A stretch of DNA of 32,493 nucleotides from Clostridia bacterium (GCA_022790685.1 JAAVXQ010000110.1:1-32493), one strand, 5' to 3'; counted from the first letter of the stretch, positions 8,072 through 16,563 are shown. Numbers and translations are program-made. The notes: generated by a model from the letters alone, not told the origin.

Positions 8072-8109
8072 AAAATCCAATTTAATTTATATATTAAATT
8101 GGATTTTTT
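8072..8109 (+). terminator. rny terminator
   Basis: AAAATCCAATTTAAT (8072-8086) pairs with ATTAAATTGGATTTT (8093-8107), a 15-bp stem with a 6-nt loop. The 3' side ends in a T run. Confidence 0.9.
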
Positions 8110-8227
8110 GTATTTTAAGATAAAAATGTTTCATATTTTAAATATAATAGTCTATATGTTTATAATGTCTTGATATAGTAGATATTTAGTAGTATAAGTA
8201 AAAAGTATGAAATATAATAAAAAAGTA

Positions 8228-8256
8228 TTGACAATGCTAATCTTTGCTAATATAAT
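8228..8256 (+). promoter_or_regulatory. Perfect consensus sigma-A promoter of sigH
   Basis: TTGACA (8228-8233), exactly 17 bases, TATAAT (8251-8256). The spacer holds a direct repeat GCTAAT at 8236-8241 and 8246-8251, which could be an operator or chance. Confidence 0.9.
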
Positions 8257-8296
8257 AGCAATATAATTAGCTTTCTAGGGAGGTATAGACCAGGAT

Positions 8297-8950
8297 ATGG
8301 TTACAAAAAGTGATTGTTTTCTAGATAAAAAATATATGGACAAAAATGATAAAGAACTAATAAAAGCAATCAGAGAAGAAGGCGACAAGAATGCGATTAA
8401 TTATATTTTTGAAAGATATAGAGAATTAATTCAATCAAAAGCTAGTCGATTCTTTGTAATTGGTGCGGAAAAAGATGATATTGTGCAAGAAGCAAATATT
8501 GGACTATATAAGGCTATACAATCATTTGATTTAGAAAAAGAAAATTCTTTTAAAACTTTTGCCAATTTGTGTATAGAAAGGCAATTAATAACCACAATAA
8601 AATCATCAAATAGACAAAAGCATATTCCTCTTAATTCATCATTTTCTTTAAACCTTTCAGCTTATGATGAAAATGATGATACTTCTGTTTTAGAAATATT
8701 AGATGCCAAAACAGCAGAGGACCCATTAGATACAATAACAAAAAAGGAATATTATAAATTCATAGAAGGCAGAATTGATGAAAATTTAAGTGAATTTGAA
8801 AAAAAAGTATTGAACAAATATATACAAGGAGAAAGCTATATAAGTATAGCGGAAAAATTAGAGTCTCCAGTAAAGTCGGTAGATAATGCAATACAAAGGA
8901 TAAGAAAAAAAGCAAGTAAAGCAATATTTGATAGTGAGGGACAAGAATAA
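8297..8950 (+). CDS. sigH: RNA polymerase sigma-H factor (Spo0H-like)
   Basis: An alternative sigma-70 family factor, used in spore formers for early sporulation and stationary-phase genes. Region 2 is visible in NYIFERYRELIQSKASRFF, GAEKDDIVQEANIGLYKAIQ and FKTFANLCIERQLITTIK. Region 4 is the C-terminal FEKKVLNKYIQGESYISIAE and VDNAIQRIRKKA. The 217-aa length agrees with SigH. The start chosen is ATG 8297. AGGGAGG lies 13 bases upstream, rather far, and a weak AGG lies closer; an alternative start is ATG 8336 (MDKNDKEL). The gene is monocistronic between a perfect promoter and a terminator. Another sigma-70 group factor is possible, but the N- and C-terminal signatures favour SigH. Confidence 0.87.
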   Translation: MVTKSDCFLDKKYMDKNDKELIKAIREEGDKNAINYIFERYRELIQSKASRFFVIGAEKDDIVQEANIGLYKAIQSFDLEKENSFKTFANLCIERQLITTIKSSNRQKHIPLNSSFSLNLSAYDENDDTSVLEILDAKTAEDPLDTITKKEYYKFIEGRIDENLSEFEKKVLNKYIQGESYISIAEKLESPVKSVDNAIQRIRKKASKAIFDSEGQE

Positions 8951-8976
8951 AGTAAAATTTTTTACTTTATTTTTTG
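8949..8976 (+). terminator. sigH terminator overlapping the stop codon
   Basis: AAAGTAAA (8949-8956) and TTTACTTT (8961-8968) form an 8-bp stem with a 4-nt loop, followed by A and six T. The left arm begins inside the TAA stop. Confidence 0.8.
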
Positions 8977-9066
8977 TATTCTAGGAAAATAATTATAATA
9001 GGAATTGGAGTTTGAAGAAGTTTATAGTATATATCAAATTTGATTCTGTTTTTTGTTTATATACAG

Positions 9067-9095
9067 TTTACTTTTTTTTAAAAATATGGTACTAT
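9067..9095 (+). promoter_or_regulatory. Predicted promoter for tRNA-Thr/ychF
   Basis: TTTACT (9067-9072), 17-base spacer, TACTAT (9090-9095), 23 bases upstream of the tRNA. The -10 box matches consensus at only four of six bases. Confidence 0.5.
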
Positions 9096-9118
9096 TTTAA
9101 ATGTGACAATAATTAAAT

Positions 9119-9194
<76 letters not shown>

Positions 9195-9215
9195 TTTTAA
9201 AATAAGGAGTAACAG

Positions 9216-10313
9216 ATGAAGATAGGAATTGTAGGGCTTCCTAATGTTGGAAAAAGCACACTATTTAATAGCATAACAAAAGCAGGTGCAGAATGTGCAA
9301 ATTATCCTTTTTGTACAATAGAACCTAATATTGGTGTTGTAGCAGTACCTGATGAAAGATTAGAAAAATTGGCAGAAATTTACAAGCCACAAAAAGTGAC
9401 AAATGCAATAATTGAGTTTGTTGATATTGCTGGTTTAGTAAAAGGAGCGAGCAAAGGAGAAGGACTTGGAAATAAGTTCTTGTCACATATAAGAGAAGTA
9501 GATAGCATTATTCAAGTTGTAAGATGTTTTGAAAATTCAAATATTGTTCATGTTGATGGAAATATAAATCCTATAAGAGACATAGAAACAATAAATCTTG
9601 AATTAATTTTTGCTGATTTGGAAACAATAGAAAAAAGACTTGAAAGAGTGGCAAAGATGTTAAAGGCTGATAAAAAATATCAGTTTGAAATAGATACTCT
9701 TCAAAAAGTGAAAAATGTTTTAGAAGAAGGAAAGTGTGCAAGAGTACTTGATTATACTGATGAAGAAAGAGATGTTTTAAAAGAAGCTTTTTTACTTACA
9801 CTAAAACCAACTTTATATGTTGCTAATATTTCTGAAGAAGAAATTGGAAAAGAACAAGAAAATGAAAATCTAAAAAAAGTAATAGAATATGCTAAAACTG
9901 AAAATGCAGAAGTAATACCACTATGTGTTAAAATAGAAGAAGAACTTAGTTCTATTGATTCAAAAGCAGAAAAACAAGAAATGTTAGAAGTTTTAGGTTT
10001 AGAGGAATCTGGATTAGATAAATTAATTAAAGCAAGTTATAAATTATTAGGTCTAATGTCATTTTTAACTGCTGGAGAACCGGAAGTTAGGGCATGGACT
10101 ATAAAAATAGGAACTAAAGCACCACAAGCTGCTGGAAAAATCCATTCAGATATAGAAAGAGGGTTTATTAGAGCAGAAATTATTTCATATGATGACTTAA
10201 TGACATCTAATGGATCTATGGTTCAAGCAAAGGAAAAAGGGCTTATTAGGTTAGAAGGAAAAGATTATATAATGCAAGATGGTGATATAGCTCTATTTAG
10301 ATTTAATGTTTAA
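9216..10313 (+). CDS. ychF: Ribosome-binding ATPase YchF (Obg/OLA1-like)
   Basis: A TRAFAC-class P-loop NTPase that binds ribosomes; characterised members prefer ATP over GTP. G1 is GLPNVGKSTLFNSI near the N-terminus, followed by the NYPFCTIEPN switch I segment. G3 is DIAGLVKGASKGEGLGNKFL. The atypical G4 position reads NISEE. A coiled-coil insert precedes the C-terminal TGS domain (FLTAGEPEVRAWTIKIG to the end). The 365 aa are the usual family length. AAGGAG precedes the ATG. It follows the tRNA closely and no terminator separates them. Confidence 0.96.
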   Translation: MKIGIVGLPNVGKSTLFNSITKAGAECANYPFCTIEPNIGVVAVPDERLEKLAEIYKPQKVTNAIIEFVDIAGLVKGASKGEGLGNKFLSHIREVDSIIQVVRCFENSNIVHVDGNINPIRDIETINLELIFADLETIEKRLERVAKMLKADKKYQFEIDTLQKVKNVLEEGKCARVLDYTDEERDVLKEAFLLTLKPTLYVANISEEEIGKEQENENLKKVIEYAKTENAEVIPLCVKIEEELSSIDSKAEKQEMLEVLGLEESGLDKLIKASYKLLGLMSFLTAGEPEVRAWTIKIGTKAPQAAGKIHSDIERGFIRAEIISYDDLMTSNGSMVQAKEKGLIRLEGKDYIMQDGDIALFRFNV

Positions 10314-10341
10314 AAAAAATAAAAAAATGTGATAAAAAAAC

Positions 10342-10369
10342 TTGCATAAAAAAAACTATATGTTATAAT
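10342..10369 (+). promoter_or_regulatory. Promoter of the LPKAG protein gene
   Basis: TTGCAT (10342-10347), 16-base spacer, TATAAT (10364-10369). Confidence 0.65.
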
Positions 10370-10406
10370 ATTAACAGATGTTAATTTTAGGGAAGGTGTA
10401 TTAAAG

Positions 10407-10817
10407 ATGAAAAAAGAAAAAATAATAATAAGTTTAGTTGCAATATTAATGATAACATTTGCAACACAAAATATAATTTCTTTAGCAACAGAAGGAAATG
10501 GAAATAAAGTAACAATAACTGCACAAACAGGAAATAATACAGTTAACCAAGCAAAAAATGAAACAGTAAATGATGCTGTAGGAGCTGTAAACAAAGTTAC
10601 TAATAATGCAAATAAAGTAACCAACAAAAATGAAACAAATACAGCAAATAATGTAGTAAATAATACTACAAATAAAGTTGATAATAAAACAACAAATACT
10701 GAAAGCAAAACAAAACTACCAAAAGCAGGAACAGATTCAACAGTAATTTTCTTAGTATTAGGATTTGTTGCGTCAGCAATATATGCTTATAAAAAAGTTT
10801 CTGATTATAATGTTTAA
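10407..10817 (+). CDS. Small secreted Asn/Thr-rich protein with LPKAG C-terminal anchor
   Basis: A 136-aa protein with the layout of a sortase substrate. The N-terminal signal peptide is MKKEKIIISLVAILMITFAT. A low-complexity Asn/Thr/Val/Lys region with repeated NKVTN-like units (about 30-100) follows. LPKAG is at residues 104-108, then a hydrophobic segment (VIFLVLGFVASAIYAY) and a short charged tail (KKVSDYNV). LPKAG is a variant of LPXTG with Ala in the fourth position; attachment by a sortase is inference, and no sortase gene is in the window. GGAAGGTG is the RBS. The gene is monocistronic with its own promoter and terminator. The low-complexity part probably acts as a wall-spanning stalk; no binding function is visible. 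Confidence 0.75.
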   Translation: MKKEKIIISLVAILMITFATQNIISLATEGNGNKVTITAQTGNNTVNQAKNETVNDAVGAVNKVTNNANKVTNKNETNTANNVVNNTTNKVDNKTTNTESKTKLPKAGTDSTVIFLVLGFVASAIYAYKKVSDYNV

Positions 10818-10834
10818 TTAAAAAGTATTATATA

Positions 10835-10875
10835 AAGACACATTTTGAAGGACACTTCATGTATGTGTCTTTTTT
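10835..10875 (+). terminator. Terminator after the LPKAG gene
   Basis: AAGACACAT (10835-10843) pairs with ATGTGTCTT (10863-10871). An inner GAAG/CTTC pair extends the hairpin, and a T run follows to 10875. Confidence 0.85.
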
Positions 10876-11057
10876 GATGCGATTAAAATTGCAAGATAAA
10901 GAATTTAAATCTAAAGACTTTTTATTAAAAATAGATCTAATATTTTACAAAAATGAAAATATTAGGTAAGTTTTTTACATTCTTATTTAAAAAAAGATAT
11001 ATAAATAATAAAATTTACAAAGTTACATAAAAATGTAATAAAAAAGTAATAAAACTA

Positions 11058-11086
11058 TTGTAATTTTTCCAAAAATCTGGTATAAT
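11058..11086 (+). promoter_or_regulatory. Promoter of the BY-kinase-like gene
   Basis: TTGTAA (11058-11063), 17-base spacer, TATAAT (11081-11086). The predicted start near 11093 leaves a leader of about 113 nt. The 10876-11057 stretch shows only AT-rich sequence with nothing else I can name. Confidence 0.7.
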
Positions 11087-11105
11087 AAGGTATATTTAAC
11101 GTACA

Positions 11106-11141
11106 AAAGATACAAATTATTAAGGGAATTTGTGTCTTTTT
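11106..11141 (+). terminator. Terminator-like attenuator in the BY-kinase leader
   Basis: AAAGATACAAATT (11106-11118) pairs with AATTTGTGTCTTT (11127-11139) over 13 positions with one G-U wobble and an 8-nt loop. The T run extends to 11141. It lies about 13 nt after the predicted start and before the coding region, so transcription must read through it to reach the gene. Confidence 0.6.
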
Positions 11142-11158
11142 ATGTTTACAAGGAGTAA

Positions 11159-11185
11159 ATGCCTAAAATATTTAACTATAAATAA
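11159..11185 (+). CDS. Possible 8-aa leader peptide
   Basis: ATG at 11159 encodes MPKIFNYK and stops at TAA. AAGGAG lies just before it, with only three bases of spacing. It sits between the leader hairpin and the BY-kinase start. It may be a regulatory uORF or chance. Confidence 0.2.
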   Translation: MPKIFNYK

Positions 11186-11205
11186 GTTTATATCGGAGGA
11201 ATTTG

Positions 11206-13659
11206 ATGAAAGAGCTTAATTTAAAAGATTTTACATCAATGTTATTTAGAAAAAAAATAATGGTTTTAATAATAATGATAGTATTTACTCTTATGGGAGT
11301 TATATACTCATATAAAGTTGTAAAATCTGAATATAAATCTTCTACAAAATTAATTTTTGGAACTTCAAATGCACAAAATGAAGTAAATGTAGAAGAGGTT
11401 AAATTAGATGATAAATTATTTTCTACTTGTGAAGAGTTAATTAAAAGTAAAGGTTTAACTCAAAGAGTTAAAAATGGTCTAAATATAAAAATAGATGAGA
11501 AACTATTTTTAGAAAACATAGAAGTAAGTAAGTCTGATAATAATTATATACAAATAACAGTAACTAATAAAGACAGAAAAATGTCTACAGATATAGCAAA
11601 TGAAATTGCAATAGTATTTTTAGATAGAATAGAAAAAATATATAGTATAGATGATGTTTATATTGCAGAGGCGGCAACTGAAGAAGGAGCGTCATATAAC
11701 GTAAATCATTTTAGGGATATGATAATATTTGTTTCTATAGGTTTAATATTTACAATTATATATATATCAATATATGTAATGTCTGATGTTAAAATTAAAT
11801 CTGTAGAAGATATAGAAAAAGAAGTAGGAATAAGAAATTTAATTTCTATACCAACTAAAAAAAGAACAAAAAAAGAGAGTATATCAAATCTTGTAATTTA
11901 TGAGAAACAAAAATCAGTAGCTAAAGAAGCTTTTGAAACTTTGAGAAAAAATGTACAATTTAGTAATATTAACAATAAAGAAAGCAAAGTAATACTTGTT
12001 ACTAGTTGTTTTTCAGCAGAAGGAAAAAGTTATGTGTCTGCAAATTTAGCAGCTGTATTTGCAGAAGTAGGTAAAAAAGTTATTTTAATTGATACTGACA
12101 TGAGAAGAGGAAGTCAAGCTGGTATTTTTAATATTCCAAATGAATTAGGTCTTTCAAATTATTTGTCTAATTTAGATTCTAATGGAGTAGAAATAAATGA
12201 GAGAATTAATAAATATATAAAAGAAACAGAAATTAAGAATTTAAATATTATAACTTCTGGTAGTGTTCCTCCAAATCCTTCAGAACTATTAACTTTAAGC
12301 AAATTACCAGAACTTATAAAAGAACTTAGTATATTCTATGATTTAATAATATTAGATGGTGCACCAGTACTTCCAATAACAGATTCACTTATTTTATCAA
12401 GACTTGCAAATAGCACAATTTTAGTTACTTTATATAATATGACAAGAAAAGATGAACTTTTTAAAGCTAAAAGAGATATTCAAAATGTTGGTGGAAGAAT
12501 TATTGGAACTGTATTAAATAGAGCCCCATTTTCAAATTTAAAATATGAAAATAAATATCATTATGATGAAATAGGAATGATGAACAGTGCTAATAAAGAT
12601 AGAAATTTAGATACTAACAATAAGAAATTTAAAAAGTTCTGTAAAAAAATAATAGAAAAAGTTGAAACTAGAAAAAATAATAAAGGAAAAAGCGAAGTAA
12701 AATTATTAACAGCAGGAAATGAAAATACATCAAAATATGTAAAAGAAGATACTCAAGCTAAAATAAATGAAAAAATAAATAAAGAAGAAGCAAAAAATAG
12801 AGAAAAAGAAAGATTAAAACAAGAACAGTTATTAAAGAAAAAGCAGCAAGAAAAAATTGAATTAGAAAAACAAAGACTAAGAGAAGAATTAGTAAGAAAA
12901 AGAGAAACGGAATTAGCAGAAAGAAAATTAATTAAAGAAGATAGAATTCATCAAGCAAATTATGAAGAAGTGACAGAAGTAGAACAATATAGTATATTTA
13001 ATGAGTCAGAAAAAACAATGAATTTTGAAGAAGTTAAATATGATGATTACTTAGAAGATGAAATTATGTTTGATGAGAATAGCAAAATAATAGAACAAGC
13101 AAAATTGGAGTTTGAATTAGAAGAAAGAAAGAGAAAAGAAAAAGAAACACAAAGACAAATAAAAAAGCAAAAGCAAGAATTAGCCAAAAGAAAAAGAAAA
13201 GAACTTATGGAAGAAATTGCTAAAAGTGCTAAAAGAACATATAATAAGAAAAAAAGACAATTTGACGAAAATAAACAAAGAAGGATACAACAGCGTAAAG
13301 TAAGAAGAAGAGAAGAAGAGATCAGAAGAGAAGAAGAACTTAAAATAAGGGAAGAAAAAGAAAGAATAAGAACTAGAGAAAATGCAAAAAGAGAAGCTGA
13401 AAGACAAGCAAAAATTAAAGAAATCAAAGCAGAAAAAGAAAGAGCTAGATTAGAAAAGAATAAAGAACTAGAGAAGCAAAAACAAATAAGATTAGAAAAT
13501 AGATTACAGAAAAAAATGAAAATAGAACAAGTAAAAGAAGAAAGAAGAAAATACAAAGAAGAAGAACTACTAAGACAAAGAGAACAAGAAAGAATGCAAG
13601 AAGAAATGCTAGATGATAATTTATATCCTAAAACAAAATATAATAAAGATTTAATGTAA
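11206..13659 (+). CDS. Wzz/CpsD-type polysaccharide co-polymerase and BY-kinase-like protein with long coiled-coil tail
   Basis: Fuses a chain-length determinant domain to a bacterial tyrosine-kinase ATPase; such proteins control capsule or exopolysaccharide synthesis at the membrane. ATG 11206 (817 aa) is preferred over an adjacent TTG because GGAGGA precedes it. Membrane helices are at about residues 20-40 and 172-192, with the Wzz domain between. The ATPase (about 230-445) shows Walker A around G273-K274-S275 (SAEGKSYVSANLA), Walker A' LIDTDMRRG (D296, D298) and Walker B LIILDGAPV (D384). Instead of a short tyrosine cluster, the C-terminus is a highly charged Lys/Glu/Arg coiled coil of about 330 residues (about 490-817). 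An acidic patch there holds Y586, Y595, Y612 and Y615. No glycosyltransferase genes are nearby. Whether it phosphorylates itself is unknown. MinD/ParA-like partitioning is a less likely reading. Confidence 0.82.
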   Translation: MKELNLKDFTSMLFRKKIMVLIIMIVFTLMGVIYSYKVVKSEYKSSTKLIFGTSNAQNEVNVEEVKLDDKLFSTCEELIKSKGLTQRVKNGLNIKIDEKLFLENIEVSKSDNNYIQITVTNKDRKMSTDIANEIAIVFLDRIEKIYSIDDVYIAEAATEEGASYNVNHFRDMIIFVSIGLIFTIIYISIYVMSDVKIKSVEDIEKEVGIRNLISIPTKKRTKKESISNLVIYEKQKSVAKEAFETLRKNVQFSNINNKESKVILVTSCFSAEGKSYVSANLAAVFAEVGKKVILIDTDMRRGSQAGIFNIPNELGLSNYLSNLDSNGVEINERINKYIKETEIKNLNIITSGSVPPNPSELLTLSKLPELIKELSIFYDLIILDGAPVLPITDSLILSRLANSTILVTLYNMTRKDELFKAKRDIQNVGGRIIGTVLNRAPFSNLKYENKYHYDEIGMMNSANKDRNLDTNNKKFKKFCKKIIEKVETRKNNKGKSEVKLLTAGNENTSKYVKEDTQAKINEKINKEEAKNREKERLKQEQLLKKKQQEKIELEKQRLREELVRKRETELAERKLIKEDRIHQANYEEVTEVEQYSIFNESEKTMNFEEVKYDDYLEDEIMFDENSKIIEQAKLEFELEERKRKEKETQRQIKKQKQELAKRKRKELMEEIAKSAKRTYNKKKRQFDENKQRRIQQRKVRRREEEIRREEELKIREEKERIRTRENAKREAERQAKIKEIKAEKERARLEKNKELEKQKQIRLENRLQKKMKIEQVKEERRKYKEEELLRQREQERMQEEMLDDNLYPKTKYNKDLM

Positions 13660-13678
13660 AGTATAATTTTTTATTAAG

Positions 13679-13717
13679 AGGAATGAATTCTGTATATATG
13701 AGAATACATTCCTTTTT
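13679..13717 (+). terminator. Terminator after the BY-kinase-like gene
   Basis: AGGAATG-A-ATTCT (13679-13691) pairs with AGAAT-A-CATTCCT (13701-13713), with one A-A mismatch, then five T. Confidence 0.85.
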
Positions 13718-13840
13718 ATATTATAATGTTTTGAGTTTGATGGCGAATATACATACACTATTTAAATTAAAAAGAATAAAATAGCATATACTTATCGCTA
13801 ATAAATATCAAAAATAAAATATAAATTTAAGCTAAAAAAG

Positions 13841-13869
13841 TTGAAATTATTATAATATAAATATATAAT
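13841..13869 (+). promoter_or_regulatory. glmM operon promoter
   Basis: TTGAAA (13841-13846), 17-base spacer, TATAAT (13864-13869), 36 bases before the TTG start. Confidence 0.7.
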
Positions 13870-13904
13870 ATGATAAGTAAAAAAGATTTTTAAGGAGGCA
13901 AATC

Positions 13905-15260
13905 TTGAGAAAATATTTTGGAACGGATGGAATAAGAAGAATTGCTAATACAGAATTAACTCCTGATTTAGTGTTTAGAGTTGCAAAAGCAGGAGCATAT
14001 GTACTTTCAAAGCATTCAAATCATACACCGACTATATTTATTGGTAGAGATACAAGAATATCTGGAACATTAATTGAAAGTGCTATGACGGCAGGTTTTT
14101 TAAGCTATGGAGCAAATGTGAAACTACTAGGAGAAATGCCAACACCAGCAATAGCATATATTACAAGAAAACTAGGAGCAGATGCTAGCGTTGTAATATC
14201 CGCATCTCACAATACTTTTGAATTTAATGGAATAAAATACTTTAGTAATAAAGGAATGAAAATACCAGATGAGATAGAAGAAGAAATAGAAGAAATAATG
14301 GATTCAGAAAGATTATCTACTTTAACTGCTGTAGGTGATAAAATAGGTGTTTCTGAAATAGAAGAAGAGTACATAAAGGAATATATTAATTTCTTTAAAG
14401 AATTGTTTAAAGATGATTTTAAAGGAAAAAATATAAAGGTTGGAATAGATACAGCTAATGGTGCTACATCTAAAGTAGCAGAAGAGATATTTAAGACTTT
14501 AGGAATAGAATATAAAATTATAAATAATGCTCCAAATGGAATAAATATAAATGAAAAATGCGGTTCAACACATTTAGGAAGTATAAGTAAATTTGTAAAA
14601 GAAAATAATTTGGATTTAGGGATTGCATATGATGGAGATGGAGATAGATGTTTGGCAGTAGATGAAAAAGGAAATATTATTGATGGAGATATAATAATGG
14701 CGATTATATCTGACTATTTTAAATCACAAAATATGATGAAAAAAGATACTTTGGTAGCCACTGTTATGAGTAATTTAGGACTAAAAAAATATGCTATGAA
14801 TAATAATATAAATTTATTACAAACTAAAGTTGGAGATAGATATGTTTTAGAAGAAATGCTAAAAGGCGGATATAATTTAGGTGGAGAACAGTCTGGACAT
14901 ATTATAATGCTTGATTATAATCCAACAGGAGATGGAATTCTTACATCACTTATGCTAATAAAGGCTATTTTAGCTAAAAATGAAAAAGCTTCAGAAGTAT
15001 CAAAAATTATAAACATATATCCACAAGTACTTATTAATGCTAAGGTAAACTCAGAAAAGAAAAATAACTATGAAAGTGACAAAGAAATCTCTGATGAAAT
15101 TAAGAACTTAGAAGAAGAATTTTCAGGTAATGGTAGAGTTCTTATTCGTCCTTCTGGAACAGAGCCAAAGGTAAGAGTTATGATTGAAGGAGAAAATATA
15201 GAATATATAACAGCAAAAGCTCAAAATTTGGCAAATTTAATAGAGTCAAAATTAAGCTAA
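13905..15260 (+). CDS. glmM: Phosphoglucosamine mutase
   Basis: Converts glucosamine-6-phosphate to glucosamine-1-phosphate on the route to UDP-GlcNAc and peptidoglycan. The start is TTG 13905, decided by AAGGAGG six bases upstream and by the family N-terminus RKYFGTDGIRR. The phosphoserine loop VISASHN places the catalytic serine at S101. The metal-binding loop DGDGDR is at residues 243-248. The sugar-binding GGEQSGH and the C-terminal phosphate loop RPSGTEPKVRVM are present. The 451-aa length is standard. GTDGIRR differs slightly from the usual GTDGVRG. It appears to head an operon running through metG, tmk and beyond. Phosphomannomutase is unlikely given the GlmM-type signatures. Confidence 0.95.
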   Translation: MRKYFGTDGIRRIANTELTPDLVFRVAKAGAYVLSKHSNHTPTIFIGRDTRISGTLIESAMTAGFLSYGANVKLLGEMPTPAIAYITRKLGADASVVISASHNTFEFNGIKYFSNKGMKIPDEIEEEIEEIMDSERLSTLTAVGDKIGVSEIEEEYIKEYINFFKELFKDDFKGKNIKVGIDTANGATSKVAEEIFKTLGIEYKIINNAPNGININEKCGSTHLGSISKFVKENNLDLGIAYDGDGDRCLAVDEKGNIIDGDIIMAIISDYFKSQNMMKKDTLVATVMSNLGLKKYAMNNNINLLQTKVGDRYVLEEMLKGGYNLGGEQSGHIIMLDYNPTGDGILTSLMLIKAILAKNEKASEVSKIINIYPQVLINAKVNSEKKNNYESDKEISDEIKNLEEEFSGNGRVLIRPSGTEPKVRVMIEGENIEYITAKAQNLANLIESKLS

Positions 15261-15267
15261 ATAAATT

Positions 15268-15309
15268 ACTTATATAGTTATAACTAAAAAAAGCTATAAC
15301 TATATAAGT
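15268..15309 (+). repeat. Perfect 15-bp inverted repeat between glmM and the next gene
   Basis: ACTTATATAGTTATA (15268-15282) and TATAACTATATAAGT (15295-15309) enclose a 12-nt loop. No T-tract follows; CTAACATAGGAGG, containing the RBS of the next gene, comes directly after. It is more likely an intercistronic mRNA hairpin or protein-binding palindrome than a terminator. Confidence 0.6.
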
Positions 15310-15327
15310 CTAACATAGGAGGAAATT

Positions 15328-16563
15328 ATGGAAAGAGATATTAATAGTGATTTAGGATTATTAGAAAAAGCGATGGAAACTTCAAAAGCTTATCAAAATT
15401 CAAATTTTGTAAGAAAATATGATGGCAGTTTAGATATGAATAAAGCTGAAACTCTTCATCATTATGTTAATAAAAACGACCTTCAATTCGCAGGAATAAG
15501 CAAAGATGCAAAAGATAGTGATGAATTAAGAAGATATATTGTTATTCCTATGCAAATCTCTAAAAATAAGGACGAGCTAGGAGGAAATGTTACAGTTCTT
15601 TTAATATTAGATCCAAAAGGACATGATGTTGGTATACAGTATGAAGATGAAACAGGAAAAAAATTTATGCTATCAGATAAGATAAAGGCTAATAATGATA
15701 AAATATTAAGTACAGGAAATTTAGATAAAGTATTTACAAAAGAACAATTAGAAGAGGAGTTTGGAATAAAGTCTTTAGAGGATGTGGTAGATAAAGTTTC
15801 TAAGGGGAAACATATTGGCTTACTAAATGGTAAAGAAGTAGTAGATAGAATGAGTGGAAAGCAACCAGAGGATAAATCTGACCAAGAAAAAGATGAAGAA
15901 AAAGCCTTAGAAGAAGTTCCAGAAGAGATGAGAGGAACTATTGCTGAGATTTGTAAGAAAACTGGAATGAATATTTCAGATTTAAAGCAAACTTTGACTA
16001 TAAGAAATCCAGAGACATTAATTGATGATATAGAAAATAATAAAACAAGAGTAGATAAAAATGGTGGAGAAGTTATTGCTTTAAGATTTAGAAATAAAGA
16101 AGCAGGAACAGGACCAGATGAAATTATTTTAGTTCAAGGCGAAAATATTTTACCAAGAGATGAAAAGAATAATGAAATACTTACAAATATAATGGAACAA
16201 AATAAAGGAAATGGAATAAAAGTAGACAACTTTGAAGATAACAGAGAAGAAGAATTTAAAGAAGCTGTGCAAAAGATTTTAGATGAAGCAGAAGAGAAAA
16301 AACAAATATTAATGTCAGCTGGGGAAACAGAAAATTTAGAAGAAGAATTGCAAAAAGTAGACAATGCTGCAAATGAGCAAATAGAAGATTTAGTAGCTTC
16401 AATGAAACCACAAAGCAAAGAGATGGAAAAAGTATCTGAAATGGCACAAGCTGATTTAGAAGATAATTCATCTGAAGGGGCTGCATCTACAGGAGAGCTT
16501 GAAGATGATGAAGTAAGAACTACATGGGGAGATGCTGAAAAAAGAAGAATGCAAAATAGATAG
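15328..16563 (+). CDS. Unknown acidic soluble protein
   Basis: I do not recognise this 411-aa protein. It has no signal peptide or membrane segment, so it should be cytoplasmic. Residues about 1-125 look like a folded domain with beta-strand patches (RRYIVIPMQISK, NVTVLLILDPKGHDVGIQYE). Residues about 185-260 form a charged helical region. Another strand-rich patch (GGEVIALRFRNKEAGTGPDE) begins near residue 248. The last 120 residues are strongly acidic and helical, rich in Glu, Asp, Gln and Met. It follows glmM and precedes metG by 43 bases with no terminator, so it is probably cotranscribed, although neither neighbour suggests a role. The RBS TAGGAGG is strong, and no frameshift is seen. 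Confidence 0.7.
   Translation: MERDINSDLGLLEKAMETSKAYQNSNFVRKYDGSLDMNKAETLHHYVNKNDLQFAGISKDAKDSDELRRYIVIPMQISKNKDELGGNVTVLLILDPKGHDVGIQYEDETGKKFMLSDKIKANNDKILSTGNLDKVFTKEQLEEEFGIKSLEDVVDKVSKGKHIGLLNGKEVVDRMSGKQPEDKSDQEKDEEKALEEVPEEMRGTIAEICKKTGMNISDLKQTLTIRNPETLIDDIENNKTRVDKNGGEVIALRFRNKEAGTGPDEIILVQGENILPRDEKNNEILTNIMEQNKGNGIKVDNFEDNREEEFKEAVQKILDEAEEKKQILMSAGETENLEEELQKVDNAANEQIEDLVASMKPQSKEMEKVSEMAQADLEDNSSEGAASTGELEDDEVRTTWGDAEKRRMQNR

Noticed and set aside
10310..10708. Minus-strand ORF opposite the LPKAG gene
   Set aside because: Low-complexity Val/Phe/Leu translation that mirrors Asn/Thr/Lys-rich coding on the other strand.
13047..13556. Long minus-strand ORFs opposite the BY-kinase tail
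   Set aside because: They are shadows of a Lys/Glu-rich coding strand, giving Ser/Phe/Leu-rich nonsense without ribosome-binding sites.
12778..13640. Tandem repeat or CRISPR-like array in the AAAAGAGAAGAA-rich segment
   Set aside because: The repetitiveness comes from Lys/Glu/Arg codons of a coiled coil; there are no fixed-length repeats and spacers.
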